The position numbers and the translations under genes are program-made. The notes beneath the pieces are model-generated. The model did not search any database, was not told where the DNA came from, and was given only the letters and a program-made list of their open reading frames with translations. A DNA stretch of 64,000 nt, from NCBI GenBank assembly GCA_022661535.1, contig JAKULF010000007.1:1984001-2048000 (forward strand), written 5' to 3'. The DNA comes from Eutypa lata (Eukaryota; Ascomycota; Sordariomycetes; Xylariales; Diatrypaceae). Shown here piece by piece: positions 11,235 through 23,660 of this stretch. Each line of letters opens with the position of its first letter. Position 1 is the first letter of the stretch.

Positions 11235-14200
11235 TCTCGCGCGTAGTCAGCCGCCAGGAAAATGCGCAGTTTTCTTGCATTCGGATTTTTTCTTTCTTTC
11301 TTTCTTCTTTTGCTTCCTCTTCTCTGGCGATTCACGCCTTCGCCTGTGGAGACGCTGCACTCCTTAGGGGGGCGGGCGGCCGGGCAGGACCATGAGCGGT
11401 GAGAAGGCACGCAAGCGCGCTACTGTAACTAACTTGGTGCAGTGAAACGGATAGAGAGATGTTCTTTCTCGATTAGTACTTTTCGTAGTTACCGAACATA
11501 CGGATTCGGCTTGCAAAATAGTTACCAGCCACTCCGAATCTGTAAAGGAGGTATCGAGATTAGCTGTGTAGTTACCGAAGCCATACCGTGGTTGGCAACC
11601 CCTCGTGGAGATTTGGGTATACTAGTCAAGTCGGTGTGCCACTTCGAGGACGTGCCCGTTTTGTCGATATAATTGCCTAGCTCTAGGTATTCGTATATGG
11701 TTGAGGGGGTTGGCTACATACCTACATACCTACCTAAACTATACCTGATGCCTACTGCCTACATACTTACACATACATATGTATGTTAAAGTAGTGGCTG
11801 CGGAGCGATGGATTTTTAGCCGCAACCTCGAGTAAAGCCCCGGTAGCCCCCCGGGTCTATCCATTAAGGTAAGTCTCACATGTGTCCATTTGGCCCGAGC
11901 CCCTTTTCTAAATATGTATGTGAGTACGTACCTTGTGAGTGGAGTAAAATCCGGTAGCGAGATAGGGTTTACTCCGAGCGAACGCATTAGGTACCTAAAT
12001 TAATTCTGATAAATCATCGTATTATTAAATCACGTCGTAGTAAGATTAGTAGTTTACGCGGCTTGTTTATTTTTGTTTATTTTTGTTTTTGTTTTCAGCC
12101 AAAAATACGACACACTTATGTCGTTGGAGGTTGATGAGCGTCAAGAGAGGAAATGGAGCAGAAGATATTCTGGTCTTCTGTTGTGTGTTTCATGATAAGG
12201 AGAACTGGACCCTGAGCTTTGGCCAGACGTTGACTGAGCTTGAGACGGACAGGAGGCTGTCAAAAAACCCTGATGATCCGCAACCATTCCTTTTGGGGCC
12301 TGCCGCGCTGCCCGTCTCAAACCCTTTTAAACCGTCTCAAGCCCACCCCTCTCTTTGGTGCTCTTTGGGGGGATCATTTTTGGAAACCTAACGCCCTGCT
12401 CGTAACCCAATGACGCCAGTGCTTACCATCAGTGGGAACTCCTGTGGCAGCTAGCCCGTAAACGGGTAGACGGGCTTGCATGTGGGTTGCACCAGTCGCG
12501 GATCGCGGATCAGATAGCACCGGGGCCACGCCTGGCTTTTCCAGCCTCAGACTATCGCGGATTTTGATTGGACAAAATTGAGGAAAGTAAATAAACGCGT
12601 TGATCTATTGTAGGTAGTAGATGAACCTAGCCATTGGTAACTCACCCTCACATGTACATTGCTTATGGTATACCTATGGCAGGTAGTACCTTATATATAA
12701 TGTACCTTCTCGATTAGCATAATGGAAATTCGTATCATGCACTGCTCCTTATTGTTGCAGCTCCAACATTAATCTTATTCAAAACTATATGGGAAACAAT
12801 AGGCAGTGCCATTCACTAATATCACAAGAGGGAAACAATAGTCCATGGGTATCTCTCAGGTTCTATCAGGTAGAGAGAAATGGGGAATAGAGTAGCCATT
12901 ACTCCGTAAATGAACACATGCCTACGTACCATACCGATAGGTCTCCCCGGCCGGCGTGACAGCGTGACGGCGAGATAGCGTGGCGAATAGCCAGCATGAT
13001 CAGATCAACTGATGGCCAGGCGGCACTTTAAACAGCATGGCTGGGAATGGGGAAAGCATCGACAATGTGTATAAATACCCAATACCTAACATTGAGGCGG
13101 CTTTTGGCACGGGATAGAGACAAAGACCTCCACATGGCTACTACTCTTAACAAGGATAACAGAAGCGGATTGTAGAGTTCTTCACAGGGGTACCTGTGGA
13201 TATAGATGTACAGTACATACAAAATTATAGCTGTAACGCGTCTCGATATAAACAAACGCGGTTTTTGTCCCAATCAAATGAATGATATGACCCACACATA
13301 CATGCAAGCCCCCCAAAGCATACTAATGCACCTTCACCCACCACCACCACCACCACTCATCACTTATTCATTGTATTTTGGATAATTGGCACATTTCTTT
13401 GCTGTTGGCTCATATTTGGACTCACCAACAATTATTTTGCAATCGCCACAAACAACTAGTTGTTCCATATATTCAGCCATTCAAGTGCGCACACGAGGTT
13501 TTTCAGAAGTGTTTGCGTGGTGGACTGCGGACTGACTTGGTGGTGGTTGTCATTTATTATAGTAATTTTTGGCTTCTCCATTATCCTTCGTTCCTTTTGC
13601 CTGGCCTAAATGCACAAATTGGTCCATATTACCTAGTCGGAGTCCCGGTGGTGACTGACTAACTAACGAACGAATAACCCGCCTGCCCGCGCATCTAATA
13701 GTGACAGGTGCGGAAACCACGTTTAAAAAAAGAGAACTAAAGTGAAGGAAGGAGAGAACAAGTGAAGGAAGTTGAGAAGGATGTTGTCTTATGTGTCATC
13801 GCAAAGACGAGAGACGACTAGCTAGGATTAGGCAACATTTACCAACACCAACATCACCCACTATCGACATATTCATCGTCGCCATCCTTTTCGCAACTTT
13901 GGAGGAACGAGGAACAAGGAACGAGAAACATCTCATCCCATTTTTGTGTGTGAACTTGACTTATCTACCTCCTACGTCAAATCAATTACGTTGGCATTCC
14001 TGATGGTTTTAAGTTATTAATTATTCCGTTCAACATTCCTCATCCTCTTGTGCGCCCCCCGCCTTCGCATTGTCGACAGCCAACACACCCGCTTAATCAA
14101 TTGTATTGTTTCTCTTCCTGTCAATGCAATTGTCACCAGGCCGATATCTAAACCCATTCCTTCCCGAGCAAGCTCCCCGACTAGTTGCTCCCGTCAACTA

Positions 14201-14291
14201 AAACTTGTCACACGCTTTTACTTACGGGTCTACTGACTTACCCCGGCGCCATCGTCATTGACAACTGTTTATTGAAGAGTAAACGGAAAAT
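11235..14291. other. Intergenic region and probable long leader of the Wee1 gene
   Basis: No protein-coding gene supported. A 12-mer GTAGTTACCGAA occurs twice (11485-11496 and 11568-11579). ACGCGT hexamers occur near 12595 and 13236. From about 13700 the sequence is pyrimidine/CA-rich, like a transcribed leader, and contains upstream ATGs, including short ORFs at 13781-13825 and 13791-14003. Confidence 0.5.
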
Positions 14292-17200
14292 ATGTCTAAT
14301 AGTGGGGGAACACTTACCCTGCCTTCGCCAACCCATGTACATCATGTTGATGTTCAAGCTGGTTTGCGATCATTAAGGCGCTCTCTATCGCGCTCACCTT
14401 CTAAGTTTTCCCTGGTTAGAACAGCATCGCAGAGCAGTTCCAGCACTGGTTCTTCTCCATCTTCGCCATCCTGCAGACGCGTCCAATCTCAATATTTTGG
14501 TCATCATTCAGCATCGAACTCACCCGCGCCTACATCTTACCATCCGCAATCTCCACTTGCCACGCCATTTCGCCCGAGCGCGAAGCTTTCGTTGCGATCG
14601 GCCAAAAAGAGTCCGGGAATTTCTTCATCAACGAAGCCTCTTCTGCGCAATCGCACATCGCCTCGTACATCGCCTCGCACGTCGCCTCGGACGTCACCGA
14701 GAAGCCCGGCACCACCTAGGCGCGCCTTGAACGTTGCATCAAACGTTCTCAACTCAGCTGCGAACGCGACTCCATTACCGGAATCTGGTGCTATGGGGCA
14801 GGAGAACGTCAACATTTTTGGCGCGCGCAGCCCAGCGCCGCGCAAAGGCGAGAAGACCTCAAATCGACACAGTATGCATCTCGACATTTCGGGCGCATCG
14901 TCTCAGCTCGCTATGCCACGCACTATCGACACGAATCCCATCCCTTCCAACCCAGTAGTTAGTCCCTTGAAACGGAGTGATGTTAGGATGAGCCTCGACC
15001 AGACACTATCCGGGAGCCCAAAGGCGAAGCGCCGTAGCTATGGTCCTTCAAATTTCGGAAGCGAGTTTAATATCTTTGACAATAGCTCTGGCTCGCCGCC
15101 GAGCTCTGATATCCACGATGACTCGGCCCGAGAGTACGACTGGACTGGATCTGGCGCTATTACTTCTGAGCCATCAGCGCCGCCCACTCCCTCCGTTACG
15201 GCGCGCAGAGCTGGGTCTCTTCGGAGGTCTACCCTTCAACAGCGTCATACCTCGGAGCGCACTTCATGGGGTCGGCGACAAGCCGCGCAGCAACTGGCGC
15301 AGATTTCCCAAGATACGACAACAACCCCCAACGCCAAGAACCGACCGCGCTTATCATTGGACCACTTCATGCCGCCACCGCAGCGTGATAGTCCTTTCAA
15401 CCAAGGCCCTCTGCCGAACCCGTCCGCGCACATGATTTCTCAGCAGTTGCATCAGCCTCACCCGCTTTCTCGCGCGATAACTACGTCGTCTTCGAACTCG
15501 AGTCTAGCGGATGACTCGCCAACACATGCTCCTATCCAAATTAGTGAAAAGGCTAGAGCTCCTATGAACTGGTCGAAGAGTCTTCCAATTGGTGCTGTCC
15601 GGCCCCAACCTGACAATGAGGCAGGCCCTGCCGCGGGTGTTTCCACACCGGATTATAAGCACGTCAAGCCGTATGAAGGAGCTTTCGCTTCTACGGGCTT
15701 AGTCTCCAAGATGAACCGGAACCCCGAGTTGGCCCCAGCTGGACAAAAAGGGTTTGGATTCGTCCCAGACACACCTTGCAAGAATAAAATAAGCGCCTTC
15801 AATACATACCCACCTCCCCCGGGAAGTGGTAAGGGAAGAGGCCGGCATATTAGGCATACGTTCGGCACACCGTCGACCCCTTTCAACCCTCCCTCCTCTC
15901 ACTCACAAAACCCCTTTGGAGAGCAGCCTCGACCTGTGCTTTTCAATGGCTTTGCTTCTAGGCATTCGCGAAAAGGGAGTCTCCTTAGTCTTTATAGCGA
16001 TGATGGAAGAAGTCCTCCCGACCTCAACGAAAGCAACATCGAAACTATGACTGGCATGGACGGGAGCATACCGCCGACACCTACGAAGTATCAGCTAGAA
16101 GAGAGTTCGAGCAATCTTAGCCAACTCACAAATGATAGTCCAACAACTAATCGACACTTGCCCTTTGGTACATCAGTCTTTGGAAATGGTGGAACCTGGC
16201 AACAAGGACCAGGCGCCAATTGTAAGTACAGTCCCTTGGGAAGGTCCCGCAGCGTCGACACCAGCCGGGATCCAGGAAATGCCAACTCGAGTGACGGCGA
16301 TCCTGATGAACCGATGTCTACTGCTGACGGGAGCCCGCCTTCCGCTTCTATTTCCTTGCCATCATTCAGCCAGAGTCGAGCCGGGCGCGGGTGTTTGTCC
16401 ACACCAGCACCTCTCAAGACAGAGCATAAGACCCCCTCCTCAAAGACTGGTACCAAAGTTCATTTTGCTGAAACCCACTCTGTTGTTCCAGCGAGTCCTC
16501 TAGATCAACTCGAATCTGCAGATGATGCATCTCCCCACACTCCACTGGATACTAGTGTGCCCCTGGATGCGAGTCGCCTATCAATATCTAACCCTGCCGA
16601 GACGTCTCTATATCCCTTTAGTGGTGAACGGAAATCGATATTCCCACCAGCTACACCAACGACGAGATCAGAATCTTTCTCATTTCTTCAGGACCGGCGT
16701 GCTATCACACCTGTCAATGGCATGGCACCCCGCGACTTGGATGAAGTGCTTGTATCACGCTTCGGGAAAGTGGAGTATATAGGAAAGGGGGAATTCTCCC
16801 AAGTTTACAAAGTTGCAGAACTCACGAAATCCGCGACAAAGCCCCAGCAAGTCTTCTTCAGCACGCCTACGCATCGCACACCACCTTCGCCCTCGAGCAA
16901 ATTTTTCGCAGTCAAGAAACTATCTCTTCCCTTCCAGGGCGACAAGGACAGGGCCGTCCGGCTCCGTGAAGTATCTGTCCTGAAATCACTCCAGGGCTGT
17001 GATCACATCTTGCAGCTCGTCGATAGTTGGGAGAACAAGAACAACCTTTATATCCAGACCGAGTACTGTGAAGAAGGTAGTCTTGACGTTTTCCTGTCTC
17101 TTGTCGGCGTGAAAGGCAGACTCGACGACTTTCGAATTTGGAAGGTTGCACTCGAGATTAGCCAGGTACGTAAACACCCACCACCGACCATTTCTCGAGA

Positions 17201-17967
17201 AAATACTAAACCCTTAATAGGGCCTGCAACATATTCATGATGCTGGATTCATCCATCTAGATCTGAAACCGGCGAATATTCTGATTAGTTTCGAGGGCGC
17301 TCTGAAGATTGGTGACTTTGGCCTAGCAACCTCATTACCTGCCCAGAAAGGACCTGATCTCGAAGGCGACCGGGAGTATCTGGCGCCTGAAGCACTTCGT
17401 TCGGAAATCGGCAAGCCTGCCGATATCTTCTCTCTTGGTCTCATTCTGCTAGAAATCGCAGCTAACGTCAAGCTGCCTGAGAATGGGGCTACCTGGACCG
17501 CCTTGAGAGAAGATGACTTCTCCGAAGTTCCAACGCTCACTCAAGATGCAACGGCCGTTTTGCGGGATGCCACGGGCATGCCGGTTGAGGAAAATGCTGA
17601 GCGTAATGCCAACATATTTGGAGGTGAGAGTGCCGCCGTCAAGAACGTTCGTCGCAACTACAACCTGAGAGGTGTAAACCGCCACTCAAATGATATTTTC
17701 GGTCTGGGGCGGAAGAACGACCTGCGTGAACCACCGGATTTCATGGAGGACCCAAACCATTCAAGCTCTCTCGATACCGTCGTGCGGTGGATGCTTGCAG
17801 CAGAACCTCTACGTCGGCCGACAGTACATGAACTCCTCCAGTTAAAGTGTCTTTCCTGGACTGCAACCCGCCAGCGAGCTGGAGCCACGGTCTATGAAGG
17901 AAACTGGGGTCCTGCCGATGAGGTGGTGGAGCCAGACTCTGTCGATACCGAAATGACGGACGTCTAG
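14292..17967 (+). CDS. wee1: Wee1-type mitosis-inhibitor protein kinase
   Basis: Exons 14292-17165 and 17221-17967 (55-bp phase-0 intron) give 1206 residues. Wee1 kinases phosphorylate the inhibitory tyrosine of Cdc2/CDK1 and delay mitotic entry; the protein is nuclear. The first 820 or so residues are disordered, Ser/Pro-rich, with many SP/TP sites including four tandem TSPR units (about 14649-14706) and a KVHF motif near residue 722. The kinase domain starts near residue 820: glycine loop IGKGEFSQVYKV, lysine in FFAVKKLSLPF (about 875), hinge ETEYCEEGSL-like sequence TEYCEEGSLDVF, catalytic loop HLDLKPANIL (HLD instead of HRD, normal for Wee1), IGDFGLA and the Wee1-typical EGDREYLAPE. The intron separates the sequence before GLQHIHDAGFIHLDLKPAN. 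The gene converges with GCP3. Identity as Wee1/Swe1 is secure from the kinase signatures. Confidence 0.95.
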
Positions 17968-19714
17968 ACATCTTTCTAGAACCCACCCAATTTCACCGTA
18001 CTGAGTTTGCGGGTCGCATGTTGCTGTATTTTCCACATACACTGGATATACAACCGCATCTAAATCGATGTGGTTTGTTGGTTTGCCAGCTCAGCTGGAT
18101 ATAACGAGCCTTCATTGCTTTATTAGGATTTATCATCCTATACTTACGTACAACGAGTGGTGTTAGCAGTTTTGGCCCCTGTAGCATTCGTATGCTCTTG
18201 ACGGCACAAGGCACCACTCAGTTATACGAAAAACCATCATTTTGGCTCACCTGGGTTTCCAACGACGGTCGGATATTGGAAGGACCCTTCCTGGAACACC
18301 TTGTTTCTGGTTGCTACAGAAGACCGGCTTTTCAAGAAGAGGATTGCTTAGGAACTTCACCCTCTATTCAATCACTACTTTTACCTACCCGATCCGATCA
18401 AAGTTGGAACAAACAAAATATCAAACAATCAATCAACTTCACACTACTTGCTGTCTCATGCAAACCATTCTTCAATTGGCAAGAGAGAAAGTCACCGCCT
18501 GTATAATTATTACGGAAATGAAAAGCTAAGGGATAAAGTGACGATTGCTTTCAGCTAAGGCGAAAAGGGAATCGGCGTGTAAACTAGGGCACGGTTATGA
18601 TCACAGAAGGATCTGGCAACCGGGCATATTTGATTTGGAGTTGATGCGCTACCTTGTAGATATAGAAAGGCAAGATACGCCTACGCATTGTTTTTACCTG
18701 GTTCGGGCATGGCCATGCCACGAGACCAAGAGCAAGAATCGTCACAACATCTTAGGAGGAAGACGAAAAAAGTCGGCCTAGGATGTCTACGTTTTACGAA
18801 CCCCACGTATGGATGACGATATGATATGAGCTCTAACATAGCACACACCACGACCTTCGTTTAGTTTTCCTTTGTCAGATTAAAAAAGAGAATAAAACAA
18901 AAACAACAGCTGAGAAGTTGCATGCTACCTTATCATCGCCTCTCGCCTATACTTGAATCGTGCCTGCGATATATGTGATTTGATTAATGTAGAGATAATA
19001 ATAATATATTATGAGATAATCACGCTTTCTATGTGACTTGAGTCGAGTACGACGGATTGTTACTACGTATATATCCCTAGGGTGATTTCAATACGGACGA
19101 TGTGTTCGTCAGCCTCATTGCGGCTTGATGGTCACATGAAAGATTATGTATGCATGGTATGCTTTGCATGTGATATGGTGGTAGCGAGTCTGACATGATG
19201 CATGTAGTATAATGAACGACGACCATGGACTATATATATAGCACGATAGTACGATGCACACGAGGTGCTCGTGCCCTTACTCGACTGATATGCTTCACTG
19301 ATTTACGGGCAGGTCGAAGATGCGTTAGGCGCTCCATAGAACACGATCATGTTTTTATCGACTCTTAGGAACAAGGTAACTGACTGACTAACTACAGGCA
19401 GGCTGGCTGGCTGGCTGAACGAAATCAGATAGCTACCACAGGTATGTAGGTGGTGTGAACCATCACAATGTGTGTGAGGCATTTCATACGGATGTACCTA
19501 CACATGCATGCATGCAATGCAATGTAATGCATACCCATTTCAACCTTCCAACACAGCTACCTGGTTTTGTTTCCTGCTGTCTAACCGAGTACTTGAAACA
19601 CGAAATAGGGCTCACGAATACACCACCACCGCCCCCCGCTTCTCTATTTCTTTCGCCTTCAGACCCAGCTTTCAAGCAGAGCAAAAACGCAAATCTAAAA
19701 AAAAGAGAACCAAC
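17968..19714. other. Convergent intergenic region between Wee1 and GCP3
   Basis: Contains both 3' flanks. No gene seen. A short GGCT repeat lies at 19398-19417 and a CATG-rich tract at 19503-19530. Confidence 0.6.
19398..19417. repeat. GGCT microsatellite
   Basis: Four to five tandem GGCT units followed by GAAC. Confidence 0.7.
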
Positions 19715-22651
19715 TCATCCCTTCGAAGACCTCTCCTTCTCCCTCTCACCCCCAGTAGCAGCAGAAGCCGTACTACCACCCCCACCCCCACCCCCCACCG
19801 CAGTCGGCGCCGCAGGCGTGCCCTTCGCCTTCCTGCGCACGGGCTGGTACACATCATTGAAGTTCATGGAGACGCCGAGGAAGCGCAGGTCGACGTCGGG
19901 CTGGTAGGCGAGGTCGCCGAGGAGGATCTGGAGCTTGGTGCGGAAGCGGTCGCCGAGGTGGCGGAGGCGCTCCTGGAGCGCGGGGAATTCGCTCTGCGGT
20001 CCGCCGCCGGCACCACCTTCATGATGATGATGATGATCGTTATCACCACCGCCACGCTCCGAGTCTCGCGACGAAGATAGGAGGTCTGCTTCTTGGCGCC
20101 GCGTGAAGTCCGACACCGACCACGAGTAGAGCCCGTCCACGCAGTCCCGGAACGAGAGCATGGTGCGCAGGAGCTCGCTGAGCTGGATCATGTAGCTGTT
20201 GTCGTCCTCCTGGCCGATACCGGTCGCTGCCGCGGCCGCGGATGAGGACCCGGCAGTGGAGGCGGCGGAAGAAGCCGTCGCGGCCTCGAAACGGCGGCGC
20301 CGAGCCCCCAAGAGGCCCTTGTGGGTGATGGAGTTGAGGTACTTGGTGTGGGCGGTGATGACGTCGTCGAGGGTGGCGTCCTCGCGGTGGAGGCGGCCCT
20401 GAAGCTCGGTCCAGGAGCTCTCGATGACCTCGAAGAGGATGTAGTACTGGAGCTGGCCGACGAAGTGGACCATCTCGGTGAGGAACCCCCGCGTGGTGCG
20501 CCAGGTCTCCTGGACGTTGCGGCGCCGGGTCTGCAGGACGCCCCGGGACCCCGTCGTCACCTTGCGCCACGTCGACGACAGCGCGAACTCGACGCGCTTG
20601 ATGCGCCACAGGAAGTTGAACACCTTGAGGTACTGCCGGTTCCCCCAGTCCGACACCACCACGTCCACGGGCGCGTCGATCTTGTACTCCAGCGTGAAGC
20701 AGTCCCACCCGATGTCGCCGTGCGACAGCTGCAGCATCCGCGCGTCGAGCCGCCGCAGCACCTCGGCCGAGTCGTACTGCGCGTTCGAGCCGCGGATGGC
20801 GTGCTCCAGCTGCGCCGTGAGCGTGTGCCGGTACTGCGCGCCGGCGGGGCGGTCGAGGTTCGCGGCTAGGGATTCCATCAGCAGGGCGATGAAGTCGCCC
20901 TGGCCGAGGAGGATGTAGTTCTTGAGGGCCTGGAGGTGTTCGAATAGGTGGAACTTGGTGGTCATGAGGTGGATCAGACGGCGCATCGTCGTCTTGTAGG
21001 CATCGTCGATCCACGATTCCAGAGTCGCCGTGTCGCCGTAGCGCAGCTCCTTGGAGGACTCCTTGGCATACGACTCGACCCAATGCGCGTCGCCGCAGCT
21101 GTGGCGAATGAAATGGAGAGATTTCCCGATCAGGAAGACTTTCTCGGCGAACTCCTCGCTCATGATCGAAGGGATCATCTCCTCCACCACGCAGTATTTG
21201 TCCTCCCAGACATTCGTCGATCCAGATTTGCCCTTCGGTTGGTCCTCCGGGGACTGCTCCTGGACGAAGAACTCGAGATAGGGGTCCGAGATCTCGCCGT
21301 CGTATATCCAATGCCTCAGGATGTCGTAGAAAGGGCGGGTCACGGGCGTCAATAGCCGTTCAGCGAAAGCGCTCACGATGGGGTCGCCGTGAGAAGATGA
21401 GAATGAGTGGATCAAGGAGATGAGCTGCCCCCCTTTCTTCTTCTTCGACTCTTCAGCGATCAAGCTCATCAGTCTTAGCCCCATAGTTGCTTCGCGAGTC
21501 CAGACGACGCAGCGCTTCAGTGTCACGCCCGCCTTGCCAATACCGCTCCGAGGCGCGTTCTCGTCGATAGTCGAAAGAGCACGGCGAATTTGGCCTTCGA
21601 GGGTGGCTACTAGAGTTAGGTAGGAACGAAGCTCATCACCAATGGCAGCGCTCAGACTTTGGCCGAGGAGCCCCTGGGCAGGAGCCTGAACGAAGTCCTC
21701 GAGTTGTCGGTAGAGCAATGATGGCTCAGAGAGGCTGTGAAGTAGGTATATGAGTGGGGGAGGGAGAGATGATGGGAGTTTGAGCGCGTAATCTTTGCCG
21801 GTAAAGGGGAGTGTGGCGGATGATAAGCCTTGGAGTGTGTAAGGGAGGTCTCGTAGGAGAACTGGCTCTGATGGGTCGATATCGGAGTAATTATCAGCTA
21901 AGAGTTTGGACTTGATTGCAACATCCCTCTTGTTTGAGAGAGGATCTTCTTCCTTAGATGATCCATTGTACCTTGGTTCTCGACTTGATGAAGGATACTT
22001 GGTATGCGTAGGTCGAGGGGGGTATTTTGGTTCCCCCTCTATTACTTTTGTATCACGAGGGTCTTGAAGGACGTCGCGCAGCTCAGTTGGGCGATAGTCA
22101 TTAGAAGAATGATCCGTGGATCTAAAAGAGGCGTCGTTCCTTAGCTCAGGCTGATAATTCATCTGCTGGTTCTCCAGTTCTGCCCTTTCTTCCTCTCTCC
22201 TTTTAGACCGCTCTCTCTGTAACTCGGCGAAAGCTGCAGGATCAGGCTCATTAGGGTCTTGTGAGTCACTTAGTTGGTATAAGAGATAGAGCATTGCCCA
22301 TTTATGATTCAATACGGGCAATGCAAGCAAGCGGGAATAGAGGTTTGAGTAGCGCAATGCCTGAGTGGGATTGGTCTGAACCAATCTCCTTTTGATGAGG
22401 TCCGAGGCATGATTCTGGTCTGCCAACGGAGGGGATGTGTGTCTATAGCAGGCTCGTTAGAGTGTGGGTTGACTTATGATTAAAAACGAGATGACGTACT
22501 TCTCTAAGTTATCCCTAACTTCTCGAAACAGTATCTCATATCTATGTCGGTTGTCTTCCTCACTCAGATCCGGGTCAATAGGTATTATCTGAGAAATGAG
22601 GCGGTTGACGCTGATATTAACACGGTTTGCCCGATCCTGTGAACCGGACAT
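19715..22651 (-). CDS. Gamma-tubulin complex component 3 (Spc98/Alp6/GCP3 family)
   Basis: Exon 1 (22651-22500) and exon 2 (22442-19715), with a 57-bp phase-2 intron, give 959 residues. GCP3 binds gamma-tubulin and, with GCP2, forms the small complex that nucleates microtubules at the spindle pole body. The N-terminus (MSGSQDRANRVNISVNRLIS, then KWAMLYLLYQLS) matches the region preceding the Spc97/Spc98 domain. The domain begins near residue 245 with LLRDLPYTLQGLSSATLPF, the conserved N-terminal GCP motif, and runs to about 885. The C-terminal tail is Gly/Ser-rich and ends in a charged stretch. The assignment to GCP3 rather than GCP2 rests on the LPYTLQGLSS motif and length. The C-terminal half (about 20050-20900) is far more GC-rich than the N-terminal half. 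It shares a 1-kb divergent promoter with HFI1. Confidence 0.92.
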
Positions 22652-23660
22652 TGTGGCATGTTGGTTGGTCTCCTTCTTCCCGCCTTCTGCTCAGTAAATA
22701 GGAGAATTCCCGAGACAAGGAAAATTGTCAACTTAAACCCTGAGTAACTAATAATTTGCGTTTGGTTGAGTGTCTGTTTGATGTTGGGTTGTTGTCAATC
22801 GCATGTAATATATGCTTATCGATAGAGATAACCAATTATACCTAACAGGACGAGACGAGTCAAGAAGACGCGACGCGGCTACTCTAAGGAATCAATACTG
22901 GATGGAGCTTGAATTGCGGGACACTTGATATATCGTGGGGTAAAACCACTCTTGTCGGGTCACACGTGGAATGAATAGTCAACCATCAGCTTTCACGGTT
23001 GTTTTGGAATTGATCTGGCACTGAGTATGTTTAAGGTTTATGTAGGTAATTCCAGTTGCACAAGTGAACATTCAAAAGTAAAAGTATATTAAGTATAAGA
23101 TGTTGGCCTGATATTGGAACGTTCGGTACATAAATTGGGAGGTCAGCTATGTCAGCTGAGTTAAGTATAGTATACCTTTATTCTGCAGTGCTATGTCGAG
23201 TTCTTAGGCTGTGAGTGGAGTGCAACAGTATAGATCTAACTACCTAGATAAGTATCAAATACATTCCACCCACTGACACCAATGCCCCTAGTAAATCACA
23301 GAGCACGAGCCACCAATTGAAGCTGCGTTTTCTAGGTTTTGACGACATCTTAAACTCTCAGGCCTTACAGTTATAGAAACCAACGGCGTAAGATTTCCAT
23401 CGGATTATTCCCACCCAACGCTGTATTTTCATCATTTTAATATCAGATTCGGGATCGCATACCATACCCGCACTCGATAAATGGGATTGGTACCCTTTTT
23501 TCGAGTTGCGCCGTGCTGGTTGTCTGCTGCACCTCTCCCCCGCCTATCCCAGCTAAGACAGGCCACACTCGCGCGTCTCCAGCCCCATCGCGACGTATCA
23601 CCATAATAATTATTAATACCATCTCATTTTCCCACATCCTCCCTCTTCCCTCCTCCCACC
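22652..23660. other. Divergent promoter region of GCP3 and HFI1
   Basis: A 1-kb region between head-to-head genes. A GACGCGACGCGG motif lies near 22867, on the GCP3 side. The stretch just before 23661 is CT-rich, as a leader would be. No gene seen. Confidence 0.6.

Noticed and set aside
12083..12391. 102-codon plus-strand open frame
   Set aside because: No recognisable motif, does not begin at an ATG with good context and lies in a gene-poor region.
20043..21311. 422-codon open frame on the minus strand overlapping GCP3
   Set aside because: Out of frame with the real gene, Arg/Pro/Gly-rich, and explained by the GC-rich code of GCP3 which lacks stop triplets.
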